A stretch of DNA of 64,000 nt from Bolinopsis microptera (GCF_026151205.1 NC_087077.1:8609983-8673982); one strand, 5' to 3'; positions 28,541-41,060 are shown, counted from the first letter of the stretch. A program made the numbers and translations. The notes: generated from the sequence alone by a model not told the origin.

Positions 28541-31260
28541 TCTCTTTTTGATTATAATGTCAGGGTACTTTATAAAGTCAAAATATAAACTAGTATATCT
28601 TCATTAATAAGGAGGAAGTTTCAACGATTTCGAAATTTTTCCTTTAAAAACATTTCCTTGTGTTTAGGTAAGCATATCGGTCGATCACTGACTGAATATG
28701 CCACTTAATACTCATTCAAGTTGGCATTAAATTCATATATAATGACATTAAATTGTCGTGGCAAAGCAGAATTTGTTGGAAATCACGAATGAGCAAAATT
28801 CTCACCTTTCGCACGTGCAAACTTTGAGTGGACGTTGCGTGCGCATCCAGTATTGAATCGCCGTAAATTTTTGCATGTAATTGTTTTATATATAGCTTGA
28901 TAAGCATGCAAAGTTTCAAAGTATTTTAAGAAGAACTGTAATCACAACGGCACTCTAAAGTTGACAGAAAATGACGAAAACAGCAATTTTCAGTGATTTT
29001 AGCAATTTTCTATCAATTTAGCCGTGTCCCCACGTGTGCAACTTTTCGATTTTCAACTTTAAATCTAGCCTAATGCACAATTTATACCTATAGAAAGCAG
29101 AACTGAGCTCCACAACCCAAGGCATGGCCCAACACCAGAGAATACTAAATCGCAAAATTGACGTTTTTATAAAATAATTCTTCAAAAAAGCACAAACTTC
29201 AATGACAAATATCTTTATGAGGGAGCAAGCTAGAAAAACTTTCCGGTCGATTTTCAGAATGCTTGAACAATTATCTAAGATGAAAATTTCCTCAGATTTT
29301 GAATACAATTACTTTTTTATGGTGTAAAATCATTTTTAAAAGTTATTACTTTGTCAAAAATCAAGTTTTAAAAACGGTTAACTTGATGACGTCATCAAGG
29401 GGTGTTCATGACGTCAAATAATTTTTTTATACAATGTAAACTAAAGTGTAAACAATTATTTTCAAGACCTGTGGTCGGAAATGGCTGTATCTTTTATACT
29501 TTTGAATCTACGGACAATTAAATACAGGCTACAATTGACTGGCAAAGCGTCTATCCCTGAATATGTATAATATAGATATCACGACAATCTGTCGTAAAAC
29601 AGGGGTTCTAGAAAACCCACTTCCCGATGTTCCTGAAGCCTGAAACTTTTTTTGCAGTCGATTTGGTCAACGTCTAGACGCCTTGCAAAATTTCAGATCT
29701 CTAACTCAATTTTAACATGGTTTTTAAGGCACCTGAATATGGCGATTTTGGGTTTTTTACCGAATTTCGTATAACAGTGCTGGCGAGTATTTTATCATTT
29801 ATGCAAATTTCTTAAAAATCCCAACATAACTATTTTTTATTCCTGTCATCTTTGACATCAAATTAGAATGTTTTGAACTAAAAATAAATCTGCTGAACGA
29901 CTTCCGATGAGTCTTAATGCCTGAAAAACTCCTGCCGGAGGCGGCGGCCTTCGGCCGCCGGCTTCGGCCGGAGTGCACGCTTCGCGTGCACGAAAGAGGC
30001 TTGTAACGTGTACCAAAGGGGGTATATAATAATAGTAAAGGGGGTATAATAGTAAAGGGGGTATAATAGTAAATGGGGTACATAGTATACCCACAATAAA
30101 TGCAACGGTCGTGCTTGCCAGCACTGTGATAGACGCTTTTGGCAGTCAATTGTAGCCTACATTTAAGTGTCCGTAGATCCAAAAGTATAAACGATACAGT
30201 CATCTCGAACCACAGGTTTTAAAGATAATCGTTTAAGCTTTAGTTTACATTGTATTGAAAAATAATTTAACGTCATCATTATCACTTGATGACGTCATCA
30301 AATTAAGTGTTTTTAAAACTTAATTTTTGACAAAGTAACAACTTTTCAAATCAATTTTACACCATTAAGGAGTAATTTTATTCAAAATCTGAGGACATTT
30401 TTACCTTAGATAATTGTTCAAGCATTCCGAAAATCTACCGGAAAAGTTTCCTACCTTGCTCCTTCATAAAGATATTTGCTATTGAAGTTAGTGCTTTTTT
30501 GAAGAATAATTTTATAAAAACACAAAAGTTGTGAATTAGTATTCTCTGGTGTTGGGCCATCCCTTGGGTTGTGGAGCTCAATTTTGCTTCTTAAAGGTCT
30601 AAATTGTGTTATAGGCTAGTTTTAAAGTTGAAAATCGAAAAGTTGCACACGTGGGGACACGCCCAAATTGATTTAAAATAGCTAAAATCACTAAAAATTG
30701 TTATTTTCACGATTTTTATCAACTTTGGAGTCCCGTTGTGATCCAAGTTCTTTTTGAAATCTTCTGAAACTTTGCATGCTTATCAAACTATATATTAAAT
30801 ACCACTATGCAAAATTTACGGTGATTCAATATTGTATGCGCACGCAACGTCCGCTCAAAGTTTGCACGTGCGAAAGGTGAGAATTTTGCTCATTCGTGAT
30901 TTCGAATATATTCTGCTTTCCACGATATTTAAATGGCATTATATATGAATTTAATGCCAACCTAAATGAGTAAAAAGTGCCATATTCAGTCGGTTATCGA
31001 CAGATATACCTACCTAAACACAAGGAAAAGTTTTCAAAGGCAGAATATCGTAATCGTTGAAATTATCTCCTTATTTATAATTATGTTAATGAAGTTTCGA
31101 CTGTGTAAATTATTCTGACATTATAATCAAAAAGAGATGATATTTGACCAAAACCCATAATCATGGGTAGAGTGTACCGCTGCCAGTGTCTCTCTTTTCC
31201 AAACAAAAGGAAATGATATTAATTTGAGGAACCGTCCGCTAATGCAAAATGATACCGAGA
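28375..31260. repeat. large inverted repeat, arms of about 1.2 kb
   Basis: The left arm (about 28375-29575) and right arm (about 30124-31260) are diverged complements. Paired landmarks are CCCCACGTGTGCAACTTTTC (29030) with its complement at about 30637, and CTACGGACA (29508) with TGTCCGTAG (about 30168). The central 550 bp is a full copy of the other foldback family, so that copy sits in the middle of an older palindrome. Confidence 0.65.
29935..29991. repeat. twin GC-rich hairpins, copy 2
   Basis: Inverted relative to copy 1. The long stem has one mismatch and one wobble pair here; the GTGCACGC hairpin is unchanged. Confidence 0.8.
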
Positions 31261-31435
31261 ATGAAATCGGTCGCTCGCTTTTCCCATTTAATAAGCTTTA
31301 TTACAATTCGTAAGCCGTGAATGAATGGGAAAAGCGAGCGACCGATTTCATTCTCGGTATCATTTTGCATTAGCGGACGGTTCCTCAAATTAATATCATT
31401 TCCTTTTGTTTGGAAAAGAGAGACACTGGCAGCGG
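31150..31435. repeat. near-perfect palindrome of the foldback family
   Basis: The arms (about 31150-31290 and 31320-31435) share GCTGCCAGTGTCTCTCTTTT and TTGAGGAACCGTCCGCTAAT with their complements. It would form a long hairpin in single-stranded form. Confidence 0.75.
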
Positions 31436-31724
31436 ACACTTTTTTTGCAGTCGATTTGGTCAACGTCTAGACGCCCTGAAAAATTTCAGATCTCTAACTC
31501 AATTTTAACATGGTTTTTTTATAAGGCACCTGAATATGGCGATTTTGGGTTTTTTACCGAATTTCGTATAACAGTGCTGGCGAGTATTTTATGCAAATTT
31601 CTTAAAAATCTCAACATTACTATTTTTTATTCCTGTCATCTTTGACATCAATTTAGAATGCTTTGAACTAAAAATAAATCTGCTGAACGACTTCCGACGA
31701 GTCTTAATGCCTGACAAACTCCTG

Positions 31725-31781
31725 CCGGAGGCGGCGGCCTTCGGCCGCCGCCTCCGGCCGGAGTGCACGCTTCGCGTGCAC
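31725..31781. repeat. twin GC-rich hairpins, copy 3
   Basis: Inverted relative to copy 1 and with both stems perfect, like copy 1. Confidence 0.85.
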
Positions 31782-31892
31782 GAAAGAGGCTTCTGACGTG
31801 TACCAAAGGGGGTGTAAAGGGGTTATAAAAGTAAAGGGGGTACATAGTATACCCCCAATAAAGACACCGCTCGTGCTTGCCAGCACTGTGAT

Positions 31893-32460
31893 GTCTGTGC
31901 GACCGCCCACGTGCAAATTAGACGAGAAATAGGAAGTTGCGTAGTAACTATGGTAACGAGGGTTATTACACGCACGTGCACGTGCAATGATTGTTTAAAC
32001 GTTATTTTGATCGGTTTTGTTGATATTGCGATGTGTTTAGTACGAACAACATTTTAAATGGCTGTATCTTTGGTTGTGTAGGAAATTTTTTGATGCGATT
32101 TAAACATACTATTACTAACAAAAAATGCTATTAGCTTCCTCCTTGCACCTTGACGTACGTTGCATGCCACGCTTCGCGCGCGAAGCGCGCGCCGCTGAAA
32201 TACGAAACATATATGTCACAGTGGAAAATATGGGCCATTTCGCAGATTTTAGTCGCGCACAATAATCGTACGTTAATCGTGCAGTTTGACGATAATCGAC
32301 GATAATCGTCTGCTGCGCGCAATTATTATACATCCCGACGATTATCGTCGATATTCGCACGATAATCGTTTCTCGCCTCTCTATCGTACGATAAACGTTA
32401 GAATGACGAGAAACGTCCAATTATTGCTCGCCCATCGAGGATAAAACTCCAAGTATGATA
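31893..32460. repeat. dispersed repeat with CGATTATCG-rich part, copy 1
   Basis: GCGACCGCCCACGTGCAAAT to TTAGCTTCCTCC (31893-32152) recurs in the same orientation at about 49528-49795. Next to it, 32260-32400 is dense in CGATTATCG and CGATAATCG palindromes, as is 49320-49410 next to the second copy. CGCGCGCGAAGCGCGCG at about 32174 is a further palindrome. Confidence 0.6.
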
Positions 32461-33339
32461 TTTGCTTATTAATATATTAGTAGCATGGTGGTTGTGATTT
32501 GAGTATGATCAGTAACTCATGTAGAATGCGTGCACATATCAAATAAGTTGATATATCTTAACAGCTACATGGTTCACCCAAGTCTGACATCTAAGTAGGT
32601 TCTAAAACTAGGTTTTGGGAGGAACCGGTCTCTTTACCATTATTTAATATTTGATGCCTCATCAATGGGTCAGAATTAAGCTGACTTGCTTGCATTTCAG
32701 TTTCAAATACCTGAAAGTCACTTAAAACAATGCATCGAGCTGTAAGGAGCGTTATTCTCCATGTTTGCTGAATAAACGAGTTTCATTGAAACTATTTTCA
32801 CTATTCAGTCGTTTTGAATCCATTTTTGACCGGAAAACTCGGAATTATGCTTGACAACTGCACGTTAATTGGTTTTAAGAGCTTCAATAAGGTTTCGTAC
32901 AGGTCTAGCATTGTGTTAATCGCACACTCTTGACACGTTATCAAAATTTTAAAAGCTTCGCGCGGCGATAAAAACGCGCGTGCGCGAATCTTGTTGCAGT
33001 CGCTGCTTACGAAAACTTTTTAGTAGAATAATGAATAGGCAGCGTTTTCCGAAAGATGTGTTTCAAATATCATAATAGTGTCCGCTCATGACTTTTGCCG
33101 TGATTTAAGTTTAAGGAGATATTTCCTGGTGGCTATTTCACATTTCTTAGTCACTCTTTCCTCTTCGTTGCGAATGTGATCTGAAAATTGTCGCTGTTAA
33201 GATTCTACTGTATAGTGACTGTCTAGCATGAAAATTGAAAGGGGGAAAGAGATTATTTGTACACTTTAAACGTGATTAATGCTAATAACGAGTTGACTTA
33301 AACTTCTGTCTCCAAATGAGTTGATCAAACTGTCTTAAA
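32461..33339. other. no gene seen
   Basis: Likely 3' flank or 3' UTR of the minus-strand gene that ends at 33340. AATAAA read on the minus strand was not clearly found close to the stop. Confidence 0.35.
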
Positions 33340-33480
33340 TTAGCTGATTTTCGTACTAGTCAGGTGTTCATGTCGCTTGAAAAGGGAATGACAGCTCTCT
33401 CCTCCTTGCTCGTTAAATGAGCCCGATAACATCCCCCACAGTACGATCTGGTCGACAAAGTGATCCTCGAGCATGTGGAT
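33340..33480 (-). CDS. split gene, terminal exon 8
   Basis: After AACTAG, 46 codons and TAA. Encodes IHMLEDHFVDQIVLWGML, then NEQGGESCHSLFKRHEHL. The H-L-E-D-H and E-Q-G-G-E-S-x-H blocks are the most recognisable part of the protein. Confidence 0.65.
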   Translation of the reverse strand: MHMLEDHFVDQIVLWGMLSGSFNEQGGESCHSLFKRHEHLTSTKIS

Positions 33481-33641
33481 CTAGTTAAATTGAAAGGTTG
33501 TTAAGAAAACGATGCTGGAGAATTACTACAATTAATCAGACTAGAATTTTCCAATATCAGACTTAAGCACGAATCCTAAATTGTTGCAGGCTATCTTGGG
33601 AGTTGGAAGAATGCCAGTTTCGCTACAAGCTACAACAATAC

Positions 33642-33875
33642 CTTGATAGACGATGACTGTCCAAATTTCCTGTACTCCTCTAAAAAGATATCTCTCGACT
33701 GTATCAGAGTCTTTATATCCTGAGGTTCTGCCTTCCCGCTCTTGCCTCCAACAACCAAGAGATCTTTGTAGGCGGTCTTAATCCTGTCGAGGGCTAAGAG
33801 TCGATGCTGAAAATGCACCTTGTCGTGACTGTTTTCCACGATGAAAATTAGCAAATTCAAATAAATAAAGCACGA
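33642..33875 (-). CDS. split gene, exon 7
   Basis: Between GTTTCAG and AAG/GTATTG, 78 codons, phase 0 at both ends. Encodes NSHDKVHFQHRLLALDRIKT and later FLEEYRKFGQSSSIK. Confidence 0.65.
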
Positions 33876-34308
33876 CTGAAACAGGAATGAACATCAACAG
33901 TTTTTCAATTCGTGTCACATACTATGTGCAAGAACGGAACAGCGACCCAGTTAATCAGATCATCATTATCATTCCCGAAACAGTCTGTGAGAGGTCGCGA
34001 TGCAACATTCAGGAATTTCGCTTGGGATCTCGGGTTACACTGGGTCATCCTGGAAAACGAAATTCAGGGTCAAGTCCTTCATAACAGAGTACCTAACAGG
34101 GTTTACTCAATTCCTTACGATGCAAGCAGAGAGTGGATTAAGTTCTTCAATTTTGAAACAACATTACCTCATGTTGTCTTCGAAGTTTCGCTTGATTCCA
34201 GCAAAGGTCCGGGGTTTCTCAGAGAACACAATAAATCTATCTAAAATCTTTGAAACTAAAAGTTTTCTTGGCTGAATCTCTAGCCCTTTTCTGGGCCGCC
34301 TGTCTCAC

Positions 34309-34351
34309 CCGGCTCTCAATAATGGACTCGGGTCCAAAACAATCGCTCGCA
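34309..34351 (-). CDS. split gene, exon 6
   Basis: Between TTTCAG and CGG/GTGAGA; encodes ASDCFGPESIIESR. The same frame stays open past the donor as VRQAAQKRARDSAKK up to a TAG, so intron retention or an alternative end is possible. Confidence 0.6.
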
Positions 34352-34476
34352 CTGAAAGTGAAAATCACTTGTTAATGATAGCAGAAAGTGTGCATTGCGC
34401 TCTTGTTAATCATCATTCTTACTTGCTCAAACATCTAGAAACAAAACGCAAAAAGTTTCTTATAATGACTTCTAAC

Positions 34477-34500
34477 CTTGAGGCGTACGAGGCTTGTGAG
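34477..34500 (-). CDS. split gene, exon 5, remainder beyond the element
   Basis: The host bases left of the element read CTCA then CAAGCCTCGTACGCCTCAAG before a GTTAGA donor. Joined across the insertion with one copy of TGAG removed, they continue in frame as QASYAS and a two-base overhang that fits exon 6. Confidence 0.65.
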
Positions 34501-34527
34501 CACAGGAGGAGCAAAGTGCAAAGAAAC

Positions 34528-34755
34528 TGTCACTAACTGCTACAAACTGCCACTAACTGCCACAAACTGCCACTAACTGCCACAAACTGCCACTAACTGT
34601 TACAAACTGCCACTAACTGCTACAAACTGCCACTAACTGCCACTAACTGCCACTAACTGCTACAATCGCGCCCACGCACTGCGCGCGCAGTTTGCAGCAG
34701 TTAGTGGCAGTTTGTAGCAGTTAGTGGCAGTTTGTAGCAGTTAGTGGCAGTTTTC
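34528..34755. repeat. subterminal ACTGCCACTA array and its inverse, left end
   Basis: Ten-bp units alternating ACTGCCACTA and ACTGCCACAA (some with CTACTA or CTACAA) run forward to about 34665, then, after a GC-rich centre with CGCGCGCAG, the complement runs to about 34755. Each end of the element is thus itself a palindrome. Confidence 0.85.
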
Positions 34756-35239
34756 TGCAGTTGCGCCGAGCCTTTTAGCAATTTGTCTTTGGCGCCTTAC
34801 ATGCCACATGACTTATTGACATTGTATAATTGGTCTAAAAACAATTTTGTATTATTAGAAAATATATGAATTTGGGACAAAATAATTTACTATCGAAGGA
34901 AACAAATATTAACTTTTTGACAAGAAAAGCGATTACCAACTAGTACTACAGTTACACAAACACTGCATGGCAATACGATTACAAATTGTTTAAATGTTAA
35001 ATCCGGGTATCGCTATTAGTATTGTGCTATTGTGCCAAAATTACAATATTATATGGTCAATCGTAATCATTTGCAATTTGGAAGACCCCTCTGCTGATAT
35101 GTAAACGACTCCTTATACTAACTTGATTGTAGCAAACCGCGTGATGTTTATTGATCATCAGTTCGATAGGACGATAGTTATGAGAAAAGCTACAAAACTA
35201 CAATTTCCATTACCAAAGTTTTAGAACTAAACGCTTGAT

Positions 35240-38152
35240 TGAGGGTTCAGAACTTTATTTGAATAACAGGGCCTCCCACGGATTGAACAGTTTTGTGCGG
35301 AGAAAGAAGTGAAGAGAGTACGAAGCCAAAGAGTTCTCCGACAATTATTCCAGCCAGCCTCGCCGCAGCAACGCCAACAGCAAGCAGGGACTTATCCATG
35401 CAACATATATAAGTATATACAACGCTGACCCAGAATGGACATGCCACGGTACCACTATAATATTTGCTTCGATTCTCCGTGATACTGATAGCACTAGCAG
35501 TAGCAGAATTTGCTGCTTGTAATTCCTGGGCGTTGCTGAACCTGTCATTCCGCCCTATCTGCTATAGACATATTTTTAATCGCCATAATATGTTCAATGT
35601 TAAATCAATGTGTTTAACTTAATAAATGCAAAAGCCTGAGCGAGGTTACCCAGGTAAATTAATCTTTGCAAGTTGAATTTGCGTTTCTGAAACTACTCTC
35701 TGCACTGGTAATTGTATTTAAAAGGGAACACAAAATGATGTACATGACCAAAATTATTCCCCGCGCGACGCGATCAGCGATAAGATTCTCTTTCAGCATT
35801 CAGTTTCAGTTAATTCTGGGTAATTCGCGCGTAAAATCATATTGGCACGTGTGCGTTCCATGTTCTCAGAATTAGGCCACGGTAAGTTTATAATCTTTAA
35901 CTTTAACTGTTTGGAAACAGGTGTTGTTATTTTATGCTGGGAATCCCAAAAAGTGCTTGATCGGCCAGTTCATCATTGTGTCTCGCTAAATACTTGGCTA
36001 GTTTCATTATGCTTCGACTAATCATCACTGTTGGCTTGGGGATGGTATTCAACTGTTGAGGGCCTACTGTAACAGCCATTAATACGCTTATAGTTTTCAG
36101 ACAGCTACTAACCGATATCCAATGGGTCTCAGCCATAGAATAATACAGGCTGAATTCGGTGGCTCGGAAAAGTATAATCTATAATATTGAAAGGTTCATG
36201 CGCAAATTTACCTAGTTTAGCCGTCATTGATTAGGTACAGACCGACGGAATTGCTCATCAGCAGATCTTGCGCTTCCGCTGCTGTATCGGACGTCTGTGA
36301 TCAAAGCAGTAAAGTCGACCTCCCATAAATTGACAACAGGATGTCCCCTGATTCTCCTAGGTTTCTGGATAGAAGACAGAAGTCGACTATTTATGCTCAA
36401 TTCTCGAGCCGATAATAGTCTTGCTTAGATTTTCAGACAATAGTCTTAAGATTCCTGTTGGTTTCATCGGTGTAATTTATTACAAATATTATCTGTTCAC
36501 CTTAAAGTTAGCAAATTTTGCTTTTCGCAATTGAAACTATAAAAGCGATATGATTAGTCTTGCCAACAAAAGGTGGCTCGAGCTCCATTCCCCCCTACAT
36601 AAACATTCAGTAGGGTTTTGTGTTCACCCGGCTTATATATCAGGGATATGATAAACACACGAATCAGGATGTCTGGAAGGAGTTTCTAGATGTCATGGAC
36701 ACGTGGTGTGACGGCGCAACAAAGAAGAAGATACTTTAATTTCGCAGTACACGTTCTACCGAGAGAAAAGAGGCTTATTCTCTACTGACGCTGCCTCAAG
36801 TTTTAGCCAAGATTCTGACGGTCCAGTCTCTTGGTGGAGCAACTTCGGTTGAGAGGTACCCGAACTACAAAGTTTTCCAATGAAAGCGCTGTCGCAATCG
36901 ACATCAGCCTCACCCTGTGAGACGAATTGGAGCTTGTACGACTGGGTGATAAACAAAAAAAGAAACCGCCTCACAGTTAACAAGCAGCGAGACCTTATTA
37001 TTATTTATGTTATTATATTTATGTTATTATATTTATGTTAACACAAGTTTGCGTCTTATGAAAAATTCACGAATTAAGGAGCAATAATTTTATTATTATT
37101 TGCTTATTGCTAATTTGCTATACTAGTGACTTATTTTTATTCATTGTTGTTTATTTACTGTCTAATTCCGACAACATAGTTTTATCTCATTGTATCCATT
37201 TAAAGTTAAAAACGGACATTAAAATGAACGCTCGGAGCCCGGAGGCATTCAAACGTTTACGTACGGGCGTTGACTTGAACGTAAATGGGCAGACTATTTA
37301 ACTTAATAAGGTTAAACGGATATTAATATATGTACGCTATGCCCTAGCTGGGGCCTCTTCTCAGACTCTCGAGCGTTCAATTTGAATTGGTGTCGATTCA
37401 AAATTAAAGTTAATTAAAGTTCAATAAGATAAACTTATCATTGCTGGTTTGATTTTGGAACCTTCTCTAGACCTAGTAATTTTGGATTCGTAAGTTATGT
37501 GCGAGAATAGCTTCCCAGTCCCACGTCAAAGTGATTTATAGATTATCCTTATTTTTAAGGGAATCGTTAGGTATTCGTATACTTATAGTACAGTTTTATT
37601 ATTACACGTACGTGACCAATATTATTCCCCGCGCGATGTTATTACAAATTAGATTCTCTTTCACTTTGATCAGTTTCTTTCAAAAACAGATTCGCGCGTC
37701 AAATATATTTAGTTTGCGCGCTTTTGGTACTCCCAAAAGTACGTCAAAATGCAATTCTGTGAATTGCATTATTATAAATTTATAGTCATAGGTAATATAT
37801 ATAATAGGCTCCATGTCATTGTCCACAGGACTGGTCACCGTTAACCTTGTTTAACTTAAACTGGTTGGAAAACGCGGATGTGTTATGAAAAATTATGTTT
37901 ATCGCTTTGCCATTCGGCCGGTAGAATTAGATCAGAAAATCATGCGGATACCGATAAGACGATAAAACAGTTATCGAATTTTATACCTTTACCTAAGGCT
38001 AATGGTGATGCAACGCTAATGGAATACCTTGATCAGAAAGAAGTAAGAACTTTTGCTTTTGGCAAATCTAAAAACCACGGAAATTTTCAGCGACATCAAC
38101 GCTAAAAGAAAAATCAGAAACGATTTTCACTTCAAGATCTACTTAGAGAAAG
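35240..38152. repeat. left long arm of the foldback element
   Basis: This arm is nearly the exact complement of 41270-45360 apart from insertions and one replaced segment. Landmarks: 36756-36983 pairs with 42426-42653, 37107-37301 with 42108-42302, 37531-37800 with about 41575-41880, and 35927-36136 with about 44490-44692. No transposase was recognised. Confidence 0.85.
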
Positions 38153-39535
38153 GGTAATCTTATTGTAGTGCGACACGAACTGTAATGCGACACGTACTCT
38201 AGTGCAAAGTCCGACAAAAACACCCTCTGTCGCACTAGGGTACGTGTCGCACTACCATCCAGGTAGCGTACTCTACTGCGACAAAATATCCTGACTTATT
38301 TCCAAGCTCAGGTCACATCCTATCCTTCTTATGGACCATTAAGTGATTCGTCGGGTCGGTTCACGTCACTTATTTCGAATTGATCTTGCGAATACGATTC
38401 GTCGGTTCACATCACGTGTTTCGAAGTGATCCACTGATCACAATTACTTCGGGTCAGTTCAAGCCACGTATGCAGTGTGTGATCCACCGGGTAACTCTTA
38501 ACCAGCATATGATCCTCATTCCTATCACACGTATCGTATGAAGGTATATCTCCGATTTGGATAACAAGTTCATATTCTTGGGCCATATATAAAGTCACGA
38601 TGATTCTACCAAAGCATCGAACAACATCAACATGTATTCTTCAATCACCTCCATTCCTGGACGCACTACTGGTTCAAGAAACGTTATCCACGACGGATAC
38701 CGCTACTGCCTGGATAATTAGAAGCGCGACGACAGGACCTACTGGCGATCCACTGGGAAGATCTGCTCCGGACGTCTCAGTCTGATGAACGACACTGGTA
38801 CTGTGACCAGTAACAAGACTTATTCCCACCCTCCTACTCCTGCAGCAAACTCTGTCCACACAGCAAAGCAGCATATGAAACGGAAAGCTTCCGATACTGA
38901 CCTCCCTACGAAACACCTACCTAATTGCTGATGCTGTTGGACATTATGAAGCCCTCTTGGATGAGCTCCTTGCTTTTGGAGTCGACCCTCAATCTGTCAT
39001 GAGTGACTACGAGAGAGCCCTGATAAACGCTGTGGAGACAACCTGTATACTACCAAGAGAGGATGCTTCTTCCACCACAAGCAAGCACTTTGGAGGAAGA
39101 TGCAGCAACATGACCTAGTCCCGGAATACAACGCAGAGAACTCAGCAGTACGGAAGTACTTTAAGATGATCGGTGCTATTGCCTTCGTGGACCTAATCTT
39201 CGTGGACCTAATCTTCGTGGATTGTAATCTTTGATTTTATATTTAACCCCATATTTACTCATACACGACTACACTCTTGTCATTAAAACTTAAAAATGGA
39301 AAGTCAAATTTTTATTGCGTAAAGTGTTTTGTCGCACTTTAGTTCTTGTCGCACTACAGTCCAGGTAGCGCACTGTAGTGCGACAGTGTCGGCCTTGAAA
39401 TTTCTCTGTCGCACTAGGGTACGTGTCGCACTACGATCCAGGTAGCGTACTCTACTGCGACAGTGTCGATCTTGGAGGTTTCGCACTAGGGTACATGTCG
39501 CACTAGAGTACGTGTCGCACTACAGTACGTGAACC
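38153..39535 (+). mobile_element. MULE (GTCGCACTA family) copy A, inside the left arm
   Basis: The ends consist of iterated modules GTCGCACTACAGTACGTG and variants. Inside, the plus strand has FLYWCH-finger remnants (RTYWRSTGKICSGRLSLMND) and a later MULE transposase piece (LLAFGVDPQSVMSDYERAL). The finger's first Cys is Ser here. The middle of the transposase is deleted. No target duplication is seen, and about 68 bases present in the right arm (41213-41280) are missing at the insertion point. Confidence 0.8.
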
Positions 39536-39690
39536 GAACTGCTGAAGGTAATTCGTTAGAAGGCTTACATCTCGATCCCGGGGTGCGGATAGAAGAAAAA
39601 CATTATTTATAGTCTTGGACACTTATAACTAGCTGATAGCACAGACTACGTTTTTGTTAGGAAGAATTAGGGTCCGCAAATATGATGTCA
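39536..39690. repeat. inner end of the left arm
   Basis: Complement of about 41065-41210 (shares TAACGAATTACCTTCAGCAG and ACGTAGTCTGTGCTATCAGC). It shows that the left arm continues on the far side of the MULE. Confidence 0.85.
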
Positions 39691-39729
39691 TTGTCAAAGT
39701 ATGAGTATTTACTTTGATAGACACCCGGC

Positions 39730-39935
39730 TTAGTTGTAGTGAACGTATGGAACGTTCACTAAAAATAGTTTGTGAACGCGTTCGCTAAAAGATTTAACGT
39801 TCGGAACATAAGGTAAAGGAACGTTAATCAGATTTGAAATATTAACACGTCGACACGCCATCGTTTCCCGCAATTTTACTTGTTCTAGATGAGTTAGAAG
39901 AGTTTTAGCGCGCGTGCATGCACGTGTCAGCAGAA
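39730..39935. repeat. hAT-like short repeat, copy in the loop
   Basis: AACGTTCACTAAAAATAGTT, GTGAACGCGTTCGCTAAAAG and AACGTTCGGAACATAAGG recur inverted at 43431-43640 and, shortened, at 45369-45452. The GTGAACGTTC style of end suggests a hAT-derived MITE; this is tentative. Confidence 0.45.
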
Positions 39936-41060
39936 AATATTTTAAATGCTAATAATTTAGGTATTTAATGAAAAAATATGTTAGTCTCATTATCGTATAA
40001 TGGTCAGCATCCGCAATGTCTATCAGTACAGCATCTCTACGTAATTGTGTACACTGTATAGTACACGGAATGAAGTATCGAGCATTAACAGATATATGTG
40101 TCATCATTAATTATGGATGAAAATACCTTTGAACTATTGAAAGTTGATGATCAATAAACGTCATGCGGTTTGCTACAAGTACAGTCAAGTTAGTATAAGA
40201 TCTGTCGAAATTCGAGTGAAATTATTTTCATTCCCATACATTCAAAAACTGAGCCAGTAATAAACCTTATTAATATTTAGACATGATAAGTAAAAGTAAC
40301 TCCAATCATTCCAATTTTTCGTCTGGTGTATGTGAGTTTTTTCCCTCCAAATACTTTACCGGCTGATAAACATTAATATATTTCATGTACACATCTGTTT
40401 TCCAAACAGTTTAAGTTAAAGACTAAAGTTACCGGTACGTGACCAGAACTGCAGTCTGCATTGAGTGCACACGTGCGAATTTGATTTTACGCACGAATTA
40501 GTATTAAATGTTAGACCAAGAAATTGATCTAACACACAACTGTACTTCTGTACACTTCAATGATTGGGCTGATGACTCCAGTGAAAGGGCTGGTGACTCT
40601 AGCGAAAGTGCTGGTGACGAGGAGAAAGACCATAAACCAGGGATTCCTTCGGGAGCATGTAAGATTATATCCAAAGTTTGTTCGCCAATGGGGTGTGTCT
40701 GGGTGTCAAAGATCTTCAAGGTGGGTGCTACTTGTGATGAACTCTAGAAGGATGGGATGGTAATACTCGGTCTCGCCGTCTGGAAGCCCATATAATTCCA
40801 GTTCAGAAACCGATTAAGGAGGTGCGGCTACTGATGAGAAGTCTCCTTAAAGTTTATTTGGGTTAGAAACGCCATCTGGGTCCCTACCCTCGCACAAGAT
40901 TATTCTCAATTTTCTTGTTGTGTTCCACAATTCTACCAATAAGTATACTTACCTTTATGTACATGATATCTTTCTATAGCATATTCTCTATACAATAGTG
41001 TTTCTCCTATAATAATATATTGTACATGACAGACATAGAACTTATCCTGACTGTCATCTT
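39936..41060. other. loop of the foldback element, no gene supported
   Basis: This stretch contains diverged pieces of sequence also found in the arms (for example near 40180 and 40400). A small open frame at 40508-40747 has two Asp/Ser-rich near-repeats but no splice or family support. Confidence 0.4.

Larger units (their letters stand above)
27001..31890. mobile_element. nested foldback-repeat complex
   Basis: The outer ends are inverted: ATCACAGTGCTGGCAAGC begins at about 26999 and its complement ends at about 31890; further inverted or diverged copies of this end lie at about 27436 and 30124. One family of about 550 bp (full copy 29576-30124, minus; partial or diverged at 27001-27268, 27430-28000 and 31437-31890) is interleaved with a second family in long inverted arms. 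No protein of any transposase type was recognised, so these are non-autonomous foldback elements inserted in each other. Confidence 0.6.

Noticed and set aside
27001-31890. GC-rich hairpins as rho-independent terminators
   Set aside because: The setting is eukaryotic; the hairpins belong to dispersed foldback elements and have no T-run at a gene end.
33912-34244. Plus-strand frame of 110 codons as a separate gene
   Set aside because: It lies in the intron between exons 6 and 7 of the split minus-strand gene, with no recognisable domain.
40508-40747. Acidic small frame in the foldback loop as a gene
   Set aside because: It is short, with no homologous domain, and lies in non-coding loop DNA with diverged arm fragments.
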